A stretch of 64,000 nucleotides of DNA, taken from Candidatus Nanohaloarchaea archaeon (GTDB lineage Archaea > Nanohalarchaeota > Nanosalinia > Nanosalinales > Nanosalinaceae). A program made the position numbers and the translations under genes. Positions 7,799 through 15,533 of the stretch are shown piece by piece (within the stretch, counting starts at the first letter, position 1; each line of letters opens with the position of its first letter). The notes below the pieces were generated by a model. That model worked only from the letters and a program-made list of their open reading frames with translations. It did no database searches and was not told the origin of the DNA. The DNA lies in the NCBI GenBank assembly GCA_013343275.1, contig CP046106.1, positions 434,001 to 498,000 on the forward strand, written 5' to 3'.

Positions 7799-8089
7799 TT
7801 ACTTGTCCTGCGGTGTCTTGCTTTCCTCAACCATTTTATCGCCGTAAACGATTTCATCGATCGAGTGAATACTGCCACCCAGATCCTCTATGGCCTCTCT
7901 GACTTCGTCATCGTCAATTTCCTGGCCTTCGATTGTTACTTTGAGATTTCTTACTTCTTCATCTATCTCATAAATTGTCGCGTTGACACCTTCTACTCCT
8001 GATGCTTTTTCCACTTCTTCTGCGAACTTTACCATACTCGGACTGTGAGGTTTGAGGACGTCCAGTACTAGCCTTCTTATCTTCGACAT
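7799..8089 (-). CDS. DUF211 protein
   Basis: Small ferredoxin-like alpha/beta protein of the archaeal DUF211 family: start MSKIRRLVLDVLKPHSPS, middle GVEGVNATIYEIDEEV, end DLGGSIHSIDEIVYG. The frame extends upstream to 8179, but the family begins at MSKIRR and a TTTAAA box at 8115-8120 sits about 27 nt before the ATG at 8089, so the short form is chosen. It is upstream of the VIT-family transporter with a 3-nt gap, which suggests a regulatory or metal-related role (inference). Confidence 0.85.
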   Translation of the reverse strand: MSKIRRLVLDVLKPHSPSMVKFAEEVEKASGVEGVNATIYEIDEEVRNLKVTIEGQEIDDDEVREAIEDLGGSIHSIDEIVYGDKMVEESKTPQDK

Positions 8090-8111
8090 GTTTACTATAT
8101 CGGAGAAACTC

Positions 8112-8135
8112 AGGTTTAAAGTAGAGGGTTTAAGA
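8112..8135. promoter_or_regulatory. Divergent TATA boxes for DUF211 and rps17e
   Basis: TTTAAA at 8115-8120 faces the DUF211 gene on the minus strand (27 nt to its ATG). GTTTAAG at 8128-8134 faces rps17e (about 31 nt to its ATG). Both mRNAs should be leaderless or nearly so. Confidence 0.55.
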
Positions 8136-8161
8136 AGTTTGTCTTCCAGTGTTTTCCTTGT

Positions 8162-8353
8162 ATGGGACGTGTAAGACAAACATATGTTAAGAGACTTGCC
8201 AAGGACCTGGTAAGTGCTGACGAAGAAAGATTTTCCGAAGACTTCGATGAAAACAAGGAAGAACTCAAGGACATGGACGAGTTCAAGTCAAAGAAGCTGA
8301 GAAACAGAGTTGCCGGCTACATTGTAAGAGTAATCGACAACAAGGAAGATTAA
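8162..8353 (+). CDS. rps17e: Ribosomal protein eS17
   Basis: A 63-residue protein starting MGRVRQTYVKRLAKDL and ending KSKKLRNRVAGYIVRVI, the two halves of archaeal S17e (small-subunit protein). The insert between them is unusually acidic (DEERFSEDFDENKEELKDMDEF), as expected in a salt-in halophile. It is monocistronic between the DUF211 promoter and the convergent vWA gene, with which it overlaps by 4 nt at the stop codons. Confidence 0.92.
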   Translation: MGRVRQTYVKRLAKDLVSADEERFSEDFDENKEELKDMDEFKSKKLRNRVAGYIVRVIDNKED

Positions 8354-10695
8354 AGGCCTCTGAAGAATACTGCAGCTGACGAAGCCAGTAAAGCTACCAG
8401 CTGGAGAACGCCAAGGCCTGGCACATCGAAACTCCTCTTCGCATCCTTTCTAACGTACACAGGTATCTTATCCGTATTATTTATACCAAGATTATGGTTA
8501 ATTGTAGTTATAGTCAGGTACTGCTGGCCTGTCGTGGATTCATCAGGAGAAACTATTATGTTAAACGTCTTGGAGCTATCGCTCGGCAGAGAGTAGCTTT
8601 TGGAGGCAGACCCATCAGGGAAGTGAGCATTCACACCTGAAAGCTTCGTCTCCATCCCGGTCTTGTCAAAGTCCAGAGGATTTCTCACAGTGTACCTGAA
8701 GTTTCCAGGACTTCCCGAAGAGGTAATAACTCCCGAATAACTGTACTCGCTCTGTGTCTGAGTCCTGTAACTGTTACGGGTAGCTCTCCTGAACCGGAAA
8801 ACCTCCGAAATAGTATGCCATCTATCCGAAACCGTAACATTCCACCTGTATATTTTACCTGCCTTATCAGCATTAGCCCAGTCATAGGTAACACTTGTCC
8901 TAGGAGAGACACCAGTTTCCTCCTTCAGCAACTGGCCTGTATCCTGATTATAGATTTTGACAGTCAGATCATTCAAGTTCTCGACATTGTTCTCGTCATC
9001 CACGTAAGCCCTCAACTGCACAGGATCACCGTACGCAGGGTTCAAGTTCTTCGGCTCAGAAGCATAAATCTCAGGCCTCGGATTCCTAACATAGTAGCTA
9101 TGCCGGTAGACAGAGTGTGCTCCGTAAGGCCCAACTATCTCGCTGGTAATATTGTACCATATCCGAGAATCATTGTTATCTATCCAATTAGTTCTCAAAA
9201 CGCCCTCAGAAGGCTTATTGTAGGAAACATCATCTCTGATCAACGTTCCATTTTTGTATAGATCATAGGTTCCCTGAACAGTATCAGGGTAGTAATGTGA
9301 GAAATCCAGCGTGAACCTAAAAGTGTCATTCCACTCCACCTTATCCGGCGAGGTAGATTCCAAGGCCACAGGATAACCTAGGGACTTCTTATTGTTCTGT
9401 TCATCAGGCTCCAGTATCTGACCCTCTCCTACAGGCAAGCTGTCAAATACTCCCCGGAAATCGAAGTGAGCCGATATCCTGTCAGCATCCTGAAAGACAT
9501 TGTGATTCGCCCCAACGCTAAAATTCTCTAAGTAACTTCCACCAGCAGAGATTGGAGGAATAGTACGGTTAATCAAATATCCATCTTCATCGTATATCTT
9601 CAGGTAACGTTCTTTCGATACAATATTGCCTTTGTTTCTCAGAGTTACATTGATATAGACCGTATCCTCAACTCTACTGACATTCGTCTCCGAGACATTG
9701 AGATCTACATACTTGACATCCTCAGTCCTCTTATCATCAAAATAATACGTTTTAGTTGATCCCTCTACATCCAGTGTTAGGTAGGACTCACCTGTTTTAA
9801 CGTCTGTAGAACCTTCCTCCCCAGGATACCATCTAAAGATCTCCGAGTGATATCCAGCAGAGGAATTAACGTTGTTCCTAGTATATCTAGTATAAGGCCC
9901 GCTGAGATCGGTAGAGGAATCATAGCTGCTTATAGGGATTGCATGGTCAGGTAGGACCATATGTAGATCTGCACTGGTTTCAGCCGTCACCTCTTCCTGA
10001 ATAGCACTGTAAACCTGATTCACAGTATCATCGGAAGCAGCATACCAGCACTTGTCACCATCATCATTCTCGGAAGTATCCATTTTACATTGAGACGCTT
10101 CGGTCATAGACTCGAAGAAAGAAGTTTTTGCTCCCGGATACATAATCCCGTGAACTTCAATACCTGCAGCTCTTGCCGCGTCAGCTTCATCCCCTGGGTC
10201 ATCGCTGCTCTGAGCATCTGCCAATACAACCATCACCTGGATAGGGTTACTACCGCTATCCAGGAGCTCCTTTGCTCTAGTTACACCACATGCAATACAA
10301 GAACTCTGACTATTCTCCCAGTAGTAATCAGCAGCATTTTTGGCGGCAGACTTATCACTAGTTAATGTCTGCAACTTATCTCCCAACTCTGCCACCGCAA
10401 TCTTATCCCCCTTATCAGTATTTGCATTATCAATATAGTTCTTAGTAGCTGAGGCTACATCATTTCGATTACTGCCCATACTGCCCGAACCATCCAGAGC
10501 AAACGCCGTATCGATAGGCTGATAGGGATTATTTATCTTATACGTAAAGTTGCTCTTTATCTCTCTACCCATTACGAACTCCCCATCACCATCAACATCA
10601 TCTACATCCTCACTTAGATCGCTGGCCGAGGCTGTCTGGCCTGAAGCAGCGCCTAGAAGAAGGAGTAAGAGCAGAGCTACGACAGATTTTTGCAT
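8350..10695 (-). CDS. Secreted von Willebrand A-domain surface protein
   Basis: A 781-residue protein with a Sec signal peptide (LLLLLLLGAASGQTASA), a vWA domain from about residue 60 with the metal-binding loop DGSGSMGS, then several beta-sandwich repeats of CARDB/Ig type (NVSETNVSRVEDTVYINVTL; KNLNPAYGDPVQLRAYV). The C-terminus has a Lys/Arg-Ser linker followed by PGLGVLQLVALLASS and a short end, resembling a PGF-CTERM-type sorting or anchoring tail. The domain order suggests an adhesion or matrix protein outside the cell. Several N-glycosylation sequons are present. A TATA-like box near 10721-10728 precedes the ATG by 27 nt. Confidence 0.85.
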   Translation of the reverse strand: MQKSVVALLLLLLLGAASGQTASASDLSEDVDDVDGDGEFVMGREIKSNFTYKINNPYQPIDTAFALDGSGSMGSNRNDVASATKNYIDNANTDKGDKIAVAELGDKLQTLTSDKSAAKNAADYYWENSQSSCIACGVTRAKELLDSGSNPIQVMVVLADAQSSDDPGDEADAARAAGIEVHGIMYPGAKTSFFESMTEASQCKMDTSENDDGDKCWYAASDDTVNQVYSAIQEEVTAETSADLHMVLPDHAIPISSYDSSTDLSGPYTRYTRNNVNSSAGYHSEIFRWYPGEEGSTDVKTGESYLTLDVEGSTKTYYFDDKRTEDVKYVDLNVSETNVSRVEDTVYINVTLRNKGNIVSKERYLKIYDEDGYLINRTIPPISAGGSYLENFSVGANHNVFQDADRISAHFDFRGVFDSLPVGEGQILEPDEQNNKKSLGYPVALESTSPDKVEWNDTFRFTLDFSHYYPDTVQGTYDLYKNGTLIRDDVSYNKPSEGVLRTNWIDNNDSRIWYNITSEIVGPYGAHSVYRHSYYVRNPRPEIYASEPKNLNPAYGDPVQLRAYVDDENNVENLNDLTVKIYNQDTGQLLKEETGVSPRTSVTYDWANADKAGKIYRWNVTVSDRWHTISEVFRFRRATRNSYRTQTQSEYSYSGVITSSGSPGNFRYTVRNPLDFDKTGMETKLSGVNAHFPDGSASKSYSLPSDSSKTFNIIVSPDESTTGQQYLTITTINHNLGINNTDKIPVYVRKDAKRSFDVPGLGVLQLVALLASSAAVFFRGL

Positions 10696-10791
10696 CTCAT
10701 ATAGTTATGGGCTAGGCTAGAATTAAAGATTGTTGGAGCAGTTAAACACCAAAAACTCAGAATTATCAATCTTTACCTACGAAAGTGGCCT

Positions 10792-11562
10792 ATGGAAGAG
10801 ATAACTGAGAAAAATACCTTTTTCTTTGATATTGAGAGAACATTGCTGAGATGGGATGAGACTCTTATCGGGGCCGAAGAACTGGTTTCCAGGCTGAGAG
10901 ATGCTGGCAAAAGAGTAAGATTTCACACGGATAATTCCTTGATTTCAAGGAAGGCCTATGCCCGCAGACTTACCGATAATGGAATCTCTGCCGAGGAAAG
11001 CGATATTCTCAGCTCCACATATGTTGCCACAGAACATCTCTACAAAAACGATGTTAGCTCCGTTTATACTGTTGGAGAGTCGGGCCTTATAGAGGAGCTG
11101 GAGAGGAGAGACATCAAGGTTTCCAGAGATGCCGAGAATACTGTTGTAGGCCTGGATAGGAAGCTTACCTACGATAAAATTTCGGAAATCATGGATAGAA
11201 GCAGTAAAGGCCGGATTTTTACGTTGAGCAATCAGAGATTTTTCGAGAAGAGTTCAGGCATGCAACCTAACCAGGGTGTGATTAATGCTGCGATCAGAGA
11301 GTTTTCAGAAACCAAGAACCTTGGTAAGCCATCTGAGGAGTTTCAAGATATTTTCCGCAACTACTTCTCCTATTACCCGGGTAACTCTGTGATGATTGGC
11401 GACAGGAAAGAGGATATTATCCTTGGGAACGAGCTAGGGATGACGACTGTAGCAGTTATGTCGGGAGAACTCGATGAAGAACAGCTACGTAAAGCAGAAG
11501 GCCTTGAGGAGCCAGACTTTGGTCTTTCAAGCCTTCACCGTTTGAGCAAGAAGATTATTTAG
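10792..11562 (+). CDS. HAD-superfamily hydrolase, NagD-like
   Basis: A sugar- or nucleotide-phosphatase of the NagD subfamily by order of motifs: motif I FFDIERTLL at residues 11-19, motif II RFHTDNSLISR, motif III Lys in LGKPSEE, motif IV VMIGDRKEDIILG. In the usual DxD motif the first Asp is the nucleophile (D13) and the second the general acid; here the second is Glu (E15). Activity may be altered or reduced. The cap is about 100 residues, as in NagD. Followed after 42 nt by metG. Substrate unknown. Confidence 0.8.
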   Translation: MEEITEKNTFFFDIERTLLRWDETLIGAEELVSRLRDAGKRVRFHTDNSLISRKAYARRLTDNGISAEESDILSSTYVATEHLYKNDVSSVYTVGESGLIEELERRDIKVSRDAENTVVGLDRKLTYDKISEIMDRSSKGRIFTLSNQRFFEKSSGMQPNQGVINAAIREFSETKNLGKPSEEFQDIFRNYFSYYPGNSVMIGDRKEDIILGNELGMTTVAVMSGELDEEQLRKAEGLEEPDFGLSSLHRLSKKII

Positions 11563-11604
11563 AACTGGGAAGAAAGCAGTTTAAAGAATTGCACTGAAAT
11601 AACT

Positions 11605-13704
11605 GTGTTAGGTGAACCAGCTATCGCAGACGAAGACAGAGTTACGATCACATCCGCACTACCGTACATTCACGGAGTACCACATCTTGGAAACATGGCA
11701 GGAAGCGTATTGCCAGCGGAACTGATGCATAGATACTATGATGTAATAGGAAAGGAGAATATCTTCATCTGCGGCGGCGACGTACACGGAACACCGCTCG
11801 AACTCGAGGCTCTGGAACGCGGAGAAGACCCACGAGATATCAAAGACAAGCAGAACAGGAAAGTTAAAGAGGCCTACGATAGCCTGAACGTAGACTTCAC
11901 TATATTCAGCGATACTCACAGCGAATACAACAGGAAACAGACGCACGACATGTTCGAGGAGCTTTACTGCAGCGGCCTGATCAACGAGAAGACTCAGAAC
12001 ATGGCCTACTGCCAGGACGACGAAAGATTCCTTCCTGACAGATACATTGAAGGAGAATGTCCTCACTGTGGAGGCCTTGCACGTGGAGATCAGTGCGATG
12101 ACTGCGGAAAACTGGTTGAGCCAACCGAGATAGAGAATCCGGAGTGCCAGATCTGTGGAGGCCACAACATAGAGTTCAGAGATACCGATCACCTTTTCCT
12201 CGATCTTACAGAGTACAAGGACCGGATCAGAGAATGGATCAAAGAGGAAAATCCTGTACCTGAGAACATGGAGAAGCAGATCCTGCACGACCTGGAAGAG
12301 GCCGAGGACCGATCGATCACGCGTGACCAGGACTGGGGATTCGAGATTCCTGTAGAAAGAGTAAATGAAAGAATTGAGGACCAAGGCTTTGACGTGGAAA
12401 AGCTTGATCCCGAGGTTTACGATGATAAGGTCCTGTATGTATGGTTTGACGCACCGATTGGCTATATCGGGTTTACCAGAGAGCTCTTCAACGATTCAGA
12501 GGAATGGAAGAAACACTGGAATCAGGATGCAGACATATACTATTCTATCGGGAAGGATAACGCTATTTTCCATACCGTAATATGGCCTACAATGCTACTT
12601 GGTGCCTCCAGCGAGGATATAGAGTATGGATTGCCGAAGTATGAGTTTATCCAGCAGTACCTAATGTGGGAGGATGGCGCCTTCTCCAAGTCCCGTGACA
12701 GAGGAATCTTCATCGATGAGGCCGTAGAGTACTATCCTGCGGATTACTGGCGGTTCTACCTTGCGAAAATGCTTCCGACAGACCACGACACCAACTTCTC
12801 GTGGGACGACTTCGAGGCAGAGATCAACAACGTCTTGAACGATACAGTCGGGAACTTCGTCAACAGAACCCTCAGCCTCGCCGAGCAATGGTTCGACAAC
12901 GAAGTACCGGAAGCAGATCTAACGGCGAAGGACGAGGAAATACTAGAGGAAGCCGAAGAACTAGTCGAGGAGTACAGAAACGAGTTTGAGAGCCATGAAC
13001 CTAAAGAGGCTCTTGACTCATCTCTGGATCTGGCAAGACTGGGAGACCGGTATCTCTCAGAGGAAGAGCCATGGAACAATGAAGGCCGTAGAGAAGAAAC
13101 AATCTATGTAGCCATCCAGATTATCCACAAGTTAGCCTCGACACTCTACCCATTCATTCCGGAAAGTAGTGAAAAAATGATGGAGATGCTTGGAGAGGAT
13201 ACGGAGATTGACAGCGAGGAAGACTTGCTATCAGAAGGCTCTATCGAAACCGTGGGAAGTGGCAGAGAGCTTGGAGATAGAGAGATTCTCTTCGAGAAGA
13301 TCGATGTCTCAGAGTACAAGGAGGAAGATACTATGGATGAAGAATCAGAAGGTACAGAAGATCACGTCTTGAATGTCGAAACCGTTAGCTTCGATGAGTT
13401 CAGAGAGATGGATCTACGTATAGGTCGGATCGAAACTGTTGAAGAGCATCAGAATGCCGACAAGCTGTACAAGGTAAAAGTGAATGTGGGCGATACAGCA
13501 CTTCAGACCTGTGCAGGCCTCAGAAACCATTACGCAAAAGAAGAGCTCGAAGGCCGTAAAGTAGTAGTTTTAGCGAACCTTGAGCCAGCAGAGCTGAGAG
13601 GCGAGAAGAGTGAATGCATGATGCTCGCTGCCGAAGATGATTCTGGTAACGTTTCATTGTTGACCGCCGATCAGGAAATGAAAGTAGGGAGTGAAGTAAA
13701 GTAG
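11605..13704 (+). CDS. metG: Methionyl-tRNA synthetase with C-terminal tRNA-binding domain
   Basis: Class I synthetase of 699 residues. The HIGH motif is HGVPHLGN near the start. Two zinc knuckles occupy the connective region (CPHCGG..CDDCGK and CQIC). The KMSKS loop reads AFSKSRDRG, with the first Lys replaced by Ala but the catalytic second Lys kept. An anticodon-binding helix bundle follows. The last about 110 residues (MDLRIGRIETVEEHQNADKLYKV, read in two parts) form an EMAP/Trbp111-type OB fold that dimerises and binds tRNA. The start is GTG, 19 nt after a TTTAAAG box at 11579-11585, so near-leaderless. Confidence 0.95.
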   Translation: MLGEPAIADEDRVTITSALPYIHGVPHLGNMAGSVLPAELMHRYYDVIGKENIFICGGDVHGTPLELEALERGEDPRDIKDKQNRKVKEAYDSLNVDFTIFSDTHSEYNRKQTHDMFEELYCSGLINEKTQNMAYCQDDERFLPDRYIEGECPHCGGLARGDQCDDCGKLVEPTEIENPECQICGGHNIEFRDTDHLFLDLTEYKDRIREWIKEENPVPENMEKQILHDLEEAEDRSITRDQDWGFEIPVERVNERIEDQGFDVEKLDPEVYDDKVLYVWFDAPIGYIGFTRELFNDSEEWKKHWNQDADIYYSIGKDNAIFHTVIWPTMLLGASSEDIEYGLPKYEFIQQYLMWEDGAFSKSRDRGIFIDEAVEYYPADYWRFYLAKMLPTDHDTNFSWDDFEAEINNVLNDTVGNFVNRTLSLAEQWFDNEVPEADLTAKDEEILEEAEELVEEYRNEFESHEPKEALDSSLDLARLGDRYLSEEEPWNNEGRREETIYVAIQIIHKLASTLYPFIPESSEKMMEMLGEDTEIDSEEDLLSEGSIETVGSGRELGDREILFEKIDVSEYKEEDTMDEESEGTEDHVLNVETVSFDEFREMDLRIGRIETVEEHQNADKLYKVKVNVGDTALQTCAGLRNHYAKEELEGRKVVVLANLEPAELRGEKSECMMLAAEDDSGNVSLLTADQEMKVGSEVK

Positions 13705-13723
13705 AAATAAAGAGAAGGAGAGT

Positions 13724-14125
13724 TTACTCAGCCTGAACTTTGCTGAGGCCGTAACGCAGGTTTGTGGAGCCTGTACCTGCTTCTGGCTCTTCGCCAGGAG
13801 TTCTTTCTTCTTCAGGTTCTAGGCCAGCATTAACTGCTTCTTCTACAGTCATTCCTCTCGACATGTCTTCCGCGAGGATATTTCCGCTTTCGGAGCCTCT
13901 TTCTTCTCTACCACCATAGACTTCTGCTCCAGCTTCCCGTAGCTGGGCCTCTGCTTTGGCCTGTTCTTTTTCAAATACTGCTCCGTATCTATCGCCGTCG
14001 ATCTCTACAATTGCATCGTAGTCGGAGACGTTATTATCTGCAGGGCCTTCCTCCACAGTATCAGCTTTATCTCTTAGGGTTCTATATGCTTCTCTGTTGT
14101 CCTCGAAAGTATGTAGATCATCCAT
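13724..14125 (-). CDS. Acidic protein of unknown function in accessory cluster
   Basis: About 133 residues, very acidic, with a helical middle (KEQAKAEAQLREAGAEVYGG) and a flexible Glu/Pro/Gly-rich end. No family recognised. An in-frame GTG lies 12 nt upstream at 14137; I prefer the ATG at 14125 because AAGGTGAAC upstream of it looks like a ribosome binding site at about 8-nt spacing. Its promoter carries the same palindrome as that of the small gene at 15437, so these genes are probably co-regulated. Confidence 0.6.
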   Translation of the reverse strand: MDDLHTFEDNREAYRTLRDKADTVEEGPADNNVSDYDAIVEIDGDRYGAVFEKEQAKAEAQLREAGAEVYGGREERGSESGNILAEDMSRGMTVEEAVNAGLEPEEERTPGEEPEAGTGSTNLRYGLSKVQAE

Positions 14126-14146
14126 TGAGTTGTTCACCTTATAGTT

Positions 14147-14165
14147 GTTACTTACTCATAGTAAC
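14147..14165. promoter_or_regulatory. Palindromic operator, copy 1
   Basis: GTTACT-N7-AGTAAC, a perfect 6+7+6 inverted repeat lying directly between the TATA box TATATAAA (14166-14173, serving the minus strand) and the start of the 13724-14125 gene. The place next to TATA is typical for repressor binding in archaea. Copy 2 is at 15440. Confidence 0.6.
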
Positions 14166-14173
14166 TATATAAA
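14166..14173 (-). promoter_or_regulatory. TATA box of the 13724-14125 gene
   Basis: TTTATATA on the minus strand, centred about 27 nt upstream of position 14142, giving a leader of a few bases before the GTG at 14137 or about 17 before the ATG at 14125. Confidence 0.55.
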
Positions 14174-14194
14174 CCTTTTGATTTTTGCAGAAAT

Positions 14195-14920
14195 CTACAG
14201 CAGTTCTACTCCCTCATCGTCTTCAGAGGATTGCGGTTCAAAAACCGGGCCTCCAGCAGTTTCATCTAGGCTTCGGGCAGTTTCAATATTGCTCTCTATA
14301 TCGTTGTAGACATCCCAAGATACTCCTCTACTGCGGGCAGATTCAGCAAGCGATTCAAGGTCTAAGTTTTCTGCCATCTCAACTGCTCTCTCCCCTACAG
14401 CATCAAAATCACCAATATACTGGACGAGATCGTGTTCCTCTGCAGCACTCTCGGCCTCGCTCTTCACAGCTGAGTAGACTCCATTGATACTGCCTCCAGC
14501 GTTCTCGAAGTCGAAGGCATAGAATCCTTCGGAGTCAGTAGAAGTATTATCAAGAATATCGCCCTGCCCCATCAAGGCCTCGAAGGCATAGGTATCTACC
14601 AGTGATTCTGCAGCGTGCTCAGAGGCCTCTAGTTCTCCCTCACCTCCAAGTTCCGAGGTGATTAAAACACCTTCTTCAGAGTCGAAAGATGCGTCTGGAA
14701 CCCTGATATCGTAGTCTAGCTCATCTGCCAGAACCTCTGCCATTAAATCATAAGAGGCAGATTCTTCATCCTGAGGCCTGACAAAAACATTACTGCCATT
14801 GTATTCGGCGACCTCCATCTCTTCCGCGTTTTCTCCCGGAGAGTAGCCTCTCTCATCAGCAACCTCCATGAAAGGCCTTACATCCTCAAGATCTTGGTAA
14901 GTAGGGCTCCAGTTATCCAT
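14195..14920 (-). CDS. Acidic protein with faint kinase-like motif order
   Basis: A 241-residue protein. Order of segments: VAEYNGSNVFVRP (strand pair where kinases of the HipA/PI3K-like fold have their ATP-binding Lys, here Arg), a Glu-containing helix ASYDLMAEVLADEL, GVLITSELGG, then GQGDILDN and FYAFDFENAGG. The last two look like a D-x3-N catalytic loop followed by a DFx metal-binding motif. This is a resemblance I see by eye, not an established assignment. The C-terminal 100 residues are helical. It lies 36 nt downstream of the 118-residue gene and is probably in the same transcript. Confidence 0.55.
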   Translation of the reverse strand: MDNWSPTYQDLEDVRPFMEVADERGYSPGENAEEMEVAEYNGSNVFVRPQDEESASYDLMAEVLADELDYDIRVPDASFDSEEGVLITSELGGEGELEASEHAAESLVDTYAFEALMGQGDILDNTSTDSEGFYAFDFENAGGSINGVYSAVKSEAESAAEEHDLVQYIGDFDAVGERAVEMAENLDLESLAESARSRGVSWDVYNDIESNIETARSLDETAGGPVFEPQSSEDDEGVELL

Positions 14921-14956
14921 GTTTTTATCAACTCCATTTTGCTACGATCAGCATTC

Positions 14957-15313
14957 CTATCTTTGGTAGGTCTCGGCAGTTTCAGAACCTTCCAGCTCAA
15001 GACCTAGATCCATCTCCGTTCCATCGCTGTTCAGGTGGTTGTACATCTCACGGAACTCTTCGAGCTCCATTTCTTCACCAGATCCTCTCTCGTAGATCTC
15101 TACCTCAGAGTCGTCTCTCTGAGAGAGCATCTGGAAATCCTCATCGAAGTTATCTGCAATATACTCTAGTCCTGCTACTAGGCCCTCTTCATCGAATATA
15201 CTGATCTTCTCATAGGCCTCGTCTCCAGTGTCAATTCTTTCTCTGGATACCCTGTACTCCTTGCCGGAGAAAGTTCTATCCATATCCTGTCTTCCCTCTC
15301 CAAATCCGTTCAT
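14957..15313 (-). CDS. Small acidic protein of unknown function in accessory cluster
   Basis: 118 residues, acidic, alpha/beta by eye (EYRVSRERIDTGDEAYEKISIF; LEEFREMYNHL), no family recognised. The ATG at 15313 lies 4 nt after the stop of the tiny upstream gene (15318-15437), so it is translated from that transcript. Second gene of a three-gene unit with 15318-15437 and 14195-14920. Confidence 0.6.
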   Translation of the reverse strand: MNGFGEGRQDMDRTFSGKEYRVSRERIDTGDEAYEKISIFDEEGLVAGLEYIADNFDEDFQMLSQRDDSEVEIYERGSGEEMELEEFREMYNHLNSDGTEMDLGLELEGSETAETYQR

Positions 15314-15317
15314 GGTA

Positions 15318-15437
15318 TCACCCAGTCTGTACTGTGATCTTTTTATGTTCGATTTTGGAGCCGCCTATCTCAGCCCTCAACTCATCAAGGGTCTCATTTG
15401 CAATAGTTTCGTATTCAGTTTCAGTCATAGCAATCAT
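15318..15437 (-). CDS. 39-residue protein, first gene of the accessory operon
   Basis: ATG at 15437, stop at 15318-15320, giving an acidic N-terminal helix (MTETEYETIANETLDELRAE) and a basic end (EHKKITVQTG). It fits exactly between a TATA box with the shared operator upstream and the start of the next gene 4 nt downstream, which supports translation. A second ATG at 15428 would remove three residues. Function unknown; size and place would suit a small regulator or antitoxin, but nothing in the sequence proves this. Confidence 0.5.
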   Translation of the reverse strand: MIAMTETEYETIANETLDELRAEIGGSKIEHKKITVQTG

Positions 15438-15439
15438 AT

Positions 15440-15458
15440 GTTACTATTTAGTAGTCAC
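15440..15458. promoter_or_regulatory. Palindromic operator, copy 2
   Basis: GTTACT-N7-AGTCAC on the plus strand, matching copy 1 (14147-14165) in both half-sites except one base and in the 7-nt spacer length. It abuts the minus-strand TATA-like box TTTTATTTT (15459-15467) and ends 2 nt before the ATG at 15437. Confidence 0.6.
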
Positions 15459-15533
15459 AAAATAAAAACCTTTTGGTCGGAGGTCTAGTATCCTGGAAAA
15501 GTATTTGAAGCTGAGGCCATCTTCACCAGATAG

